Below, one piece after another: positions 9,411 through 20,900 of a DNA stretch of 64,000 bases. Origin of the DNA: Panulirus ornatus (taxonomy: Eukaryota > Arthropoda > Malacostraca > Decapoda > Palinuridae); NCBI RefSeq assembly GCF_036320965.1, contig NC_092287.1, positions 5,739,297 to 5,803,296 of the forward strand, read 5' to 3'. Position numbers and translations under genes: made by a program. The notes under the pieces are model-generated. The model had not been told where the DNA came from and did no database searches. It saw only the letters and a program-made list of their open reading frames with translations. Numbering within the stretch: the stretch's first letter is position 1; each line of letters begins with the position of its first letter.

Positions 9411-12400
9411 CTGCAAGATATGAAAAGTGTAACACAAACTAAAGCACTAACATAGTTTAAAATGAAATAACTTACAAATTACGAACTTAGAAAGCATTCC
9501 ATACTCTACCCTGAGAATTAGGATTTACTGGGCCTACCTGTCCAAAAATGTATGCTTAAGATTTGTTGCTCTCTTACTTCACTCCAATGGCTGTTTAACA
9601 AGGCTTATGGAGGCGACAAGATGCTTTTAATTTGCACAAGTTTAGATATAAATCATTAATATTTAATGACCCATGATTACTGTGCATATGTTGAAATCCA
9701 GAACTTAAAAGGTCTATGTGATATATTGTTTTTCAAAGACATATTCTGACCAGCAAAATTCCCTGCTCGAATTGTTAAAACATGGGAATATTAATGATAT
9801 TTGGGAAAAGAACACAAACACACATTTTTCTTTCATACTTATTTGCCATTTCCCATGTTAGCAAGGTAGCAACAAGAAAAGATGAAGAAAAGATCATTCA
9901 CTTACATTCATTCTCTGTCCGTCATAAGTAATGCACCAAAACCACAGCCCCCTTATCCACAACCTAGCCCCACAAACCTTTTCATATCAGAAATTGGCTT
10001 TATTACACACCCAAAACCTGGCCAGGATATTACTAGATATTTATATTTATTTATTTATTATACTTTGTCGCTGTCTCCCGCGTTTGCGAGGTAGCGCAAG
10101 GAAACAGACGAAAGAAATGGCCCAACCCCCCCCCCATACACATGTATATACATACGTCCACACACGCAAATATACATACCTACACAGCTTTCCATAGTTT
10201 ACCCCAGACGCTTCACATGCCTTGATTCAATCCACTGACAACACGTCAACCCCGGTATACCACATCGCTCCAATTCACTCTATTCCTTGCCCTCCTTTCA
10301 CTCTCCTGCATGTTCAGGCCCCGATCACACAAAATCTTTTTCACTCCATCTTTCCACCTCCAATTTGGTCTCCCTCTTCTCCTTGTTCCCTCCACCTCCG
10401 ACACATATATCTTCTTGGTCAATCTTTCCTCACTCATCCTCTCCATGTGCCCAAACCACTTCAAAACACCCTCTTCTGCTCTCTCAACCACGCTCTTTTT
10501 ATTTCCACACATCTCTCTTACCCTTATGTTACTCACTCGATCAAACCACCTCACACCACACATTGTCCTCAAACATCTCATTTCCAGCACATCCATCCTC
10601 CTGCGCACAACTCTATCCATAGCCCACGCCTCGCAACCATACAACATTGTTGGAACCACTATTCCTTCAAACATACCCATTTTTGCTTTCCGAGATAATG
10701 TTCTCGACTTCCACACATTCTTCAAGGCCCCCAGGATTTTCGCCCCCTCCCCCACCCTATGATCCACTTCCGCTTCCATGGTTCCATCCGCTGCCAGATC
10801 CACTCCCAGATATCTAAAACACTTCACTTCCTCCAGTTTTTCTCCATTCAAACTCACCTCCCAATTGACTTGACCCTCAACCCTACTGTACCTAATAACC
10901 TTGCTCTTATTCACATTTACTCTTAACTTTCTTCTTCCAAACACTTTTCCAAACTCAGTCACCAGCTTCTGCAGTTTCTCACATGAATCAGCCACCAGCG
11001 CTGTATCATCAGCGAACAACAACTGACTCACTTCCCAAGCTCTCTCATCCCCAACAGACTTCATACTTGCCCCTCTTTCCAAAACTCTTGCATTTACCTC
11101 CCTAACAACCCCATCCATAAACAAATTGAACAACCATGGAGACATCACACACCCCTGCCGCAAACCTACATTCACTGAGAACCAATCACTTTCCTCTCTT
11201 CCTACACGTACACATGCCTTACATCCTCGATAAAAACTTTTCACTGCTTCTAACAACTTTCCTCCCACACCATATATTCTTAATACCTTCCACAGAGCAT
11301 CTCTATCAACTCTATCATATGTCTCCTCCAGATCCATAAATGCTACATACAAATCCATTTGCTTTTCTAAGTATTTCTCACATACATTCTTCAAAGCAAA
11401 CACCTGATCCACACATCCTCTACCACTTCTGAAACCACACTGCTCTTCCCCAATATTAGAACTATTTTAAGTTATCCTGACAGTTCAAAGTAAACCACAT
11501 TTGTAATTAACAACTGCACTAAGTACAGTAGTTTCAGAACATATAATTCTTATGTTGTAACTGTGTGTACAATATTGATAATATTAATAATTTTCATTAT
11601 TATACTTAATCAAAAATCAATATTTTTTCATTATTATTATACGTAATCGGTGTTTCCTGAATCAGCAAGGTAGTGCCAGGAAAAAGGAAAAAGAATGACC
11701 CATCCACTCATATACACACACATATATATTTATATATTATACTTAATCACTGTCTCCTGCATTACCGAGGTAGCGCAAGGAAACAAGACGAAAGAATGGC
11801 CCAATCCACCTACATACACATGTATGTACATACTTCTACATTTCAACGTACACATACACAGACATACACATGTACATATTCATACTTGCTGCCTTCATCC
11901 ATTTCCGTCGCTACCCCACCACCCATGAACCCCCCCCCCGCGAGGTAGCACTAGGAAAAGACATCAAAGACCACATTCGTTCTTATTCAGTCTCTAGCTG
12001 TCATGTATAATGCACCAAAACCACAGCTCCATTTCCACATCCAGGCCCCACAAAACTTTCCATGGTCTACCCCAAACGCTTCACATGCCCTGGTTCAATC
12101 CATTGACAGCATGTCGACCCTGATATATCACATCGTTCCAATTCATTCTATTCCTTGCATGCTTCTCACCCTCCTGTATGTTAAGGCCCTGATCGCTCAA
12201 AATCTTTTTCACTCCATCCTTCCACCTCCAATTTTGTCTCCCACTTCTCATTCCCTCCACCTCTGACATGTATATCTTCTTTGTCATCTTTCCTCACTCA
12301 TTCTCTCCAAGTGACTAAACTATTTTCAATATATCCTCTTCTGATCTCTCAACCACACTCTTTTTATTAACACACATCTCTCTTACCCTTTCATTACTTA

Positions 12401-15400
12401 ATCAAACCACCTCACACCACATAATGTCCTCAAACACTTCATTTCCAATACATCCACCCTCCTCCGCACAACCTTATCTACAGCCCATGCCTCGCAACAA
12501 TATCATTGTTGGATCTACTATTCCTTCAAACATACCCATTTTTGCTCTCTGGGATAACTTTCTCGCCTTCCACACATTCTTCAACACTACCAGAACCTCA
12601 GCCCCCTCCCCCACCCTGTGACTCGCTTCCGCTTCTATCTGCTGCTAAGTCCACTCCCCGATACCTAAAACCCTTCACTTTTTCCAGTTTTTCTCCATTC
12701 AAACTTGCCTCCAAATTAACTTGTCCCTCAGCCCTACTGAACCTAATAACCTTACTCTTATTCACTTTTAATCTCAACTTTCTTCTTTCACACACTTTAC
12801 CAAACTCAGTTGCCAACTTCTGCAGTTTCTCACCTGAATCAATCACCAGCGCTGTACCATCAGCGAACAACAACTGACTCACTTCCCAAGCCCTCTCATC
12901 CACAATGGACTGCATACTTGCCCCTCTCTCTAAAACTCTTGTATTCACCTCCCCAACAATCCCATCCATAAACAAAAACAATCATACATAAATGCCCACA
13001 CATGCACATATACATATAAAAACATACATACACAGACATATACATACATATACATATCCATACTTGCTTGCCTTCATCCATTCCTGGTGTTACCTTGCCC
13101 CACAGGAAATAGCATCACTACCCACTGCTTCAGCACGGTAGTGCCAGGAAAGACAATTAATATTTTGGCAGGAACACAAAAGAATAAAAATATTTAAAAT
13201 CTTTTAAAAACAACTCATCATACCATGAATGAACTTTTACAGTTATTTTGTCAATGACATGTAATCCATCACACTTATTGCTAATAAAATATATTTATTA
13301 AAAAAAAATATATATACTTTAGTAAACTAATGCATTAACAATACTGTATACAGAGCAATATCACATAAAGGCTCATTTGTTCTGGCATCTCTGCCTACAC
13401 AGTCTTGTGATGCCACCTAAGCTATCAACATCACCTGCATTCTATGATTTGTGACTTTTTTTTTGGGAAAACTAACTTTTTGCTTTCAAAATGAATTTCT
13501 TAGTTTTCTGCTTTCTTACTGACTTTACTGTTTTGCATCATGGTTTCCAGAGGTGAAATTTCATCAACTCCTATGGGGAAAATGCAGAATGTGTGTGTGA
13601 AACTGGAACAAACTCTCAAACATGACAAGACAGATAAGTGTTTCCAAAGCTGTTAATGGAAAAATATTACTGTAATTTGCCCCAAAAGCATTTAAGTACA
13701 AGTACTGTACTAGCATGCCACCAACAACTGCTCTGGTAAGTTGTGGTACATTACAGTTTATTGTTACAAAAACCATTTAACAGTACTGTGTAAAAGAAGA
13801 GAGGCTTTTTTGGACAGGATCAATCCCAAATTAGTCCAATATAGCAAAGGTTCACTGATTTTTGCATCCCATGTAATCCATATAATTATTTTAGCATATG
13901 TATTTTGAAGCAATCATGTTGAAGTGCTATTATATCCTCTAAAGAAAAAAAGAAAAATTAACTAGACATAAAAAGGTAGAGAGAGAAAGCCATAAAATAT
14001 GCCTAAAGCAATGACGTACCTGAATGGAATGGGCACGGGCACGATGACGAGCACCCATGTCACGGTAACATTGTGTGACAGCTCCACATACTGTCACATC
14101 ACGGTACTCTCGGTACATGTTGTGGGTTCCAGAGCGTGAGTCATATCGCAACCAGATGCCAATATTCTTTACCAACTGGGGCTTGGGTTCCACTACCTTA
14201 AAATAAAAATAAATAAATAAATCAAAATAATAAATAAAAAATATACATTTTTTTATTCATTATATTTTGTCGGTCTCCCGCGTTAGCGCAAGGAGACGAA
14301 AGAATGGCCCAACCCACCCACATACACATGTATATACATACACATCCACACACAGCACATATACATACCTATACATCTCAATGTATACATATATATATAC
14401 ACACAGACATATACATATACACACACGTACATAATTCATACTGTCTGCCCTTATTAATTTCCATCGGCACCCCACCACACGAAACGAAAACCCCCTCCCC
14501 TCGCATGTGTGCGAGGTAGCACTAGGACAAGACAACAAAGGCCACAGTCATTCACACATAGTCTCTAGCTGTCATGTATAATGCACCGAAACCACAGCTC
14601 CCTTTCCACATCCAGGCCCCACAAAACTTTCCATGGTTTACCCCAGACGCTTCACATGCCTTGGTTCAATCCACTGACAGCACGTAGACCCTGGTATATC
14701 ACATAGTTCCAATTCACTCTATTCCTTGCACGCCTTTCACCCTCATGCATGTTCAGACCCCAATCGCTCAAAATCTTTTTCACTCCATCTTTCCATCTCC
14801 AATTTGGTCTCCCACTTCTCGTCCTTCCACCTCTGCCACATATATCCTCTTTGTCAATCTTTCCTCACTCATTCTCTCCAAGTGACCAAAGCATTTCAAA
14901 ACACCCTCTTCTGCTCTCTCAACCACACTCTTTTTCTTACCACACATCTCTCTTACCCTTTCATTACTTACTCGATCAAACCACCTCACACCATGTAATG
15001 TCCTCAAACATCTCATTTCCAGCCCATCCACCCTCCTCCGCACAACTCTATCCATAGCCCACACCTCGCTGCCATATAACATTGTGGGAACCACTATTCC
15101 TTCAAACATACTCATTTTTGCTTTCCAAGATAACGTTCTCGACTTCCACACATTTTTCAACATTCCCAGAACTTTCGCCCCCTCCCCCACCCAATGGTTC
15201 ACTTCTGCTTCCATGGTTCCATCCACTCCCAGATATCTAAAACACTTCACTTCCTCCAGTTTTTCTCCATTCAAACTTACCTCCCAACTGACTTGTCCCT
15301 CAACCCTACTGTACCTAATAATCTTGCTCTTGTTCACATTTACTCTCAGCTTTCCTCTTTCACACACTTTACCAAATTTAGTCACCAGCTTCTGCAGTTT

Positions 15401-17862
15401 CTCACCTGAATCAGCCACCAGTACTATATCATCAGCGAACAACAACCGACTCACTTCCCATGCTCTCTCATCCACAACCAACTGCATACTTGCCCCTCTT
15501 TCCAAAGCTCCTGCATTCACGTCCCTAACAACCCCATCCATAGATAAATTAAACCATGAAGACATCACGCAACCCTGCCGCAAACCAACATTCACTGAGA
15601 ACCAATCACTTTCCTCTCTTCCTACACATACACATGCCTTACATCCTGGATAAAAACTTTTCACTGCTTCTAACAACTTACCTCCCACACCATATATTCT
15701 TAATACCTTCCACAGAGCATCTCTATCAACTTTATAATATGCCTTCTCCACATCCATAAATGCTACATACAAATCCATTTGCTTTTCTAAGTATTTCTCA
15801 CATACATTCTTCAAAGCAAACACCTGACCTACACATCCTCTACCACTTCTGAAACCACACTGCTCTTCCCCAATCTGATGCTCTGTACATGCCTTCACCC
15901 TCTCAATCAATATCCTCCCATACAATTTCCCAGGAATACTCAACAAACTTATACCTCTGTAATTTGTGCACTCAATCCCCTTTGCCTTTGTACAGTGACA
16001 AAGTATAATAAATAAATACGTTGAAATGTATAGGTATGTATATATGCGTGTGTGGACGTGTATGTATATACATGTGTATGTGGGTGGGTTGGGCCATTCT
16101 TTCGTCTGTTTCCTTAAGATACCTTGCTAACATGGGAGACAACGACAAAGTATAATAAAAAATATATGTATAGTAAAAGCTTTGCGGAAGATGAAAGCCG
16201 GCAAGGCAGCAGGTTTGGATGGTATTGCAGTGGAATTTATTAAGAAAGGGGGTGACTGTATTGTTGACTGGTTGGTAAGGTTATTTAATGTATGTATGAC
16301 TCATGGTGAGGTGCCTGAGGATTGGCGGAATGCGTGCATAGTGCCATTGTACAAAGGCAAAGGGGATAAGAGTGAGTGCTCAAATTACAGAGGTATAAGT
16401 TTGTTGAGTATTCCTGGTAAATTATATGGGAGGGTATTGATTGAGAGGGTGAAGGCATGTACAGAGCATCAGATTGGGGAAGAGCAGTGCGGTTTCAGAA
16501 GTGGTAGAGGATGTGTGGATCAGGTGTTTGCTTTGAAGAATGTATGTGAGAAATACTTAGAAAAGCAAATGGATTTGTATGTAGCATTTATGGATCTGGA
16601 GAAGGCATATGATAGAGTTGATAGAGATGCTCTGTGGAAGGTATTAAGAATATATGGTGTGGGAGGCAAGTTGTTAGAAGCAGTGAAAAGTTTTTATCGA
16701 GGATGTAAGGCATGTGTACGTGTAGGAAGAGAGGAAAGTGATTGGTTCTCAGTGAATGTAGGTTTGCGGCAGGGGTGTGTGATGTCTCCATGGTTGTTTA
16801 ATTTGTTTATGGATGGGGTTGTAAAGGAGGTAAATGCAAGAGTCCTGGAAAGAGGGGCAAGTATGAAGTCTGTTGGGGATGAGAGAGCTTGGGAAGTGAG
16901 TCAATTGTTGTTCGCTGATGATACAGCGCTGGTGGCTGATTCATGTGAGAAACTGCAGAAGCTGGTGACTGAGTTTGGTAAAGTGTGTGGAAGAAGAAAG
17001 TTGAGAGTAAATGTGAATAAGAGCAAGGTTATTAGGTACAGTAGGGGTGAGGGTCAAGTCAATTGGGAGGTGAGTTTGAATGGAGAAAAACTGGAGGAAG
17101 TGAAGTGCTTTAGATATCTGGGAGTGGATCTGTCAGCGGATGGAACCATGGAAGCGGAAGTGGATCATAGGGTGGGGGAGGGGGCGAAAATTTTGGGAGC
17201 CTTGAAAAATGTGTGGAAGTCGAGAACATTATCTCGGAAAGCAAAAATGGGTATGTTTGAGGGAATAGTGGTTCCAACAATGCTGTATGGTTGCGAGGCG
17301 TGGGCTATGGATAGAGATGTGCGCAGGAGGATGGATGTGCTGGAAATGAGATGTTTGAGGACAATGTGTGGTGTGAGGTGGTTTGATCGAGTAAGTAACG
17401 TAAGGGTAAGAGAGATGTGTGGAAATAAAAAGAGCGTGGTTGAGAGAGCAGAAGAGGGTGTTTTGAAATGGTTTGGGCACATGGAGAGAATGAGTGAGGA
17501 GAGATTGACCAAGAGGATATATGTGTCGGAGGTGGAGGGAACGAGGAGAAGAGGGAGACCAAATTGGAGGTGGAAAGATGGAGTGAAAAAGATTTTGTGT
17601 GATCGGGGCCTGAACATGCAGGAGGGTGAAAGGAGGGCAAGAAATAGAGTGAATTGGAGTCATGTGGTATATAGGGGTTGACGTGCTGTCAGTGGATTGA
17701 AGCAAGGCATGTGAAGCGTCTGGGGTAAACCATGGAAAGCTGTGTAGGTATGTATATTTGCGTGTGTGGACGTGTGTATGTACATGTGTATGGGGGGGGG
17801 GGGTTGGGCCATTTCTTTCGTCTGTTTCCTTGCGCTACCTCGCAAACGCGGGAGACAGCGAC

Positions 17863-17909
<47 letters not shown>

Positions 17910-20900
17910 GTATATAAATAAATATCCAATTTTTTCTTATATTTGATTGCAGTCTCAAGCAATAACAAGGAAGTGCCAGGAATAGATGAAGAAATGCTGC
18001 ACTTGCTCATCCATTCTCTAGCCCATGGCTCACATCCACATAACATTGTTGGGACTAATATACCTCAAATCATAACCATTTTTGCCTTCCCAGATAATGA
18101 ATCTTCTTTCCACATATTCCTCAGATGTGTGTGTTAGAAAGATATAGAACTTATGGAAAATATCTCGTTTAACGCACTATCACAATTTTTGTGATATGAT
18201 GAAACAAGTATAGAGGTGTAAGTATGGAGTGAAGAAAGGATTAAGGGACAGAACAATGCTCCCGGCCCAAACCAAGCAGCTGAAACATGGACATAGGATG
18301 AGTCACAGAAGTTAAGAATGCAGGCTGTGGAATTCAGTTATACGAAAGGATTGTGTGCTATGAATAGATGGAATGTATAAATTAATGACTGGGGGGGGTA
18401 TGAGATATTTGGTATGGTAGTGAATGCAAATGGAATGAATTATGGAGTGGAAGAGAGGGTGGCCCGTGGAAAGGATGCAAGACGAGAAGTTTACAAGAGT
18501 GTACGAAAGTACATTGAAAGGGACTGGTGTTTCAAGGGAGACCACCTGCAACACTGGGTAAAAGTGGAAGAGTACTGGAAGGAGAGAAAAGGGGGAAGAA
18601 TGCATGGAATGGTGTGTATGAGGGAGGCATGTTAGGACATGGGTAAGTGGACACACTTTTGCCATGGCCACCCCCTTGATGGGAGTCCCTGGGGGGAATG
18701 ACTGTCAGAAATATAGATATGACAGACAAAATGGAAGCAATCTTCACCACAGGGTGTACAATGAGCACTATTTCAACATCTTTAAGTAACTAACTACATT
18801 CCTAAGTAACTACCATGCAAGCATATAACTTCAATCTAATTTTTGCTTACCAGATTAATAGTTACAATTTCACCACTGGACTTTTTCATCTTCTTAAGCT
18901 TTGAAAGGAAGTACCAGAAACGGGACTTGGCAGTAACTCTGTCTGGAGCAAAGATGCGCATTTTGTAGAGCTGTGGTTCTGGGTCTGAATCCGATGGTAA
19001 TTTGCGCCCAATGACGCTATACTCTTTAAGCTGAAAGTAAAAAATTACATTTAAAATATTTCAACCATTTGGATGTGTATTTTGTTTCAAGAGCCAGTTC
19101 CTAAAACCATTATTTTACCAGGGAAAAAAAGAAACCGCAGTTCCTGAAACCATTATTTTACCAGGAAAAAAGAAACTTCGCAGTTCCTAAAACCATTATT
19201 TTACCAGGAAAAAAAGAAACTTCATTAATTCTACCAGGTAAAAAGACAGAGTACTGAGGTTTTCATATCCGAGACAAACTGGGTTAAAGCCAACCAAAGT
19301 TGGGGGGAAAAATGCAATAAAGTAAAAACTTGGGGCCCTCAAAGATTGACAGCTCATACAGTGACACATGAATTAGGGCACAAATTCTTATATTGACACA
19401 AAGGCCTCACAAAGCAACAGGTTCAATATTTTTCATTAATGAAATATTTAACAACATTGTAGGGCTTTTCAGTCATCTCTCATGATGATGTTGAAACAAT
19501 ACTAGATTCCTACCCACAAGCACTGAGGAAAATCACTTGGAATCACTTATCACCTCCTATTAGTGACATTGAAGGTAATACAAAGTTTTTGTTTGTGGTG
19601 CTTCATATTCTTTGAAAGTTTTTTAGAATTAATGTCTTTTATAATCATATGAGAAAATATTTTCCTATCCCACAAGCACCAGAATAATTGACTGGAATCA
19701 TATTCCATCCGCTGAAAAGTAGAGAAACAAGTTTAACATTCAAAAATAATAATGTGCTGTATAAGACTACCCAATAAAAACATTAAAACCCATACAATAT
19801 AACCAGAGTACCCTTTACATTAAATACATATAACATACTAATATGGATAAACCCTAATTTGGCTTGCAAGAACCCACGAAAATGGCAGAGGCTGCTGTGT
19901 AAACTCGAGTCTTTATATTGGGATACAGAGATCATATGTTTTGTTTGAGTCTTATGCTGACCAGTTTTTAAGAGTTTGGATAATGAGAATGGAAGTGATC
20001 TAATCCAGGAGGGATTGTTTGGTGGTTTGGAAGGTTTTAAGACTGGTATTGTTTTGGCACTTCCAGACATTCTGGATATTACTGTGTACCCATGAGTGGT
20101 CAACAATATTGAAAGTGCTTGAATTGCAAATGGCCCTAGATGTTTTACAAGAAAGTGTGATATGGTGTCTGGGTCTGAAGCAGGAGAGTTCATTAAGGTT
20201 TCAGTTGCCATGCTTATATCACTGGAAGTGAAGGGTGGGTGGGGAGTTGCATCTACATGGATTTGTGTAGGTTTTTCATGAATTTCCTGTTTAGGTTTGA
20301 GGCGCAATTGTGGCTGATATTGGGCTAGTGTCTCACGAGTATGTTTGTGTGCTCTCTAGGAGAAGGGATTCCATTGGAATAGGTCAAAATTGCATCACGA
20401 GTTGGGCAGGATTGGTGCTGAAAGTGTGGATCCTGCTATTGGTCTTATGGTCATTGTGTTGAGAATGGGAAGCCAGTTTTCAGTCTGTCCTTCAGTGACT
20501 ATAATTGTGATGGTGATATATATAACTGTGACTTGTTCTACGATTTAATGATGGTGACTGGTTCCTTCGGAGCTGCTTTCTTTGCTTTTGAGGCATGTGA
20601 CCTGAGGAAAAGGAGTGCAAGTGATTAGGAGATGTGCAAATGAGAAAAGGAGGTCAAAAGGAAGGTGTATGGGCTGTAAAAGAGGTAAACAAGTTGGGAT
20701 GAACAAGTATCAGCAAACTTCAGGAAGAAAATAATTTGGGAGGAGGTTACCAAAGAAAAAAAAAGAGATGAAATAGTGGGGAGGTAGTGCACTGGTCTTA
20801 AGTCGATAAGTGAAAGGGTAGATGGTGGTGAAAGCCTTGTTTAAGATAAAGTAGCAAGAGAGCTGGTATGGATGGGATTGTAAATAAATTTATCATGAAA

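Noticed and set aside
10020..11470. Target-site duplication for the 10040 LINE (ATATTA at both ends)
   Set aside because: Only six AT-rich bases match and they are not flush with the element ends.
16164..17914. ATATGTATA as a firm target-site duplication of the 16173 LINE
   Set aside because: Nine bases of TA-rich sequence beside a poly-A tail can match by chance. Reported only as a candidate in the feature.
19783..20307. A possible host gene (174-codon minus frame)
   Set aside because: The KHLGP, AIQALS and [15 protein letters not shown] string is the RT N-terminal pattern of Jockey-type LINEs, so it is a transposon relic.
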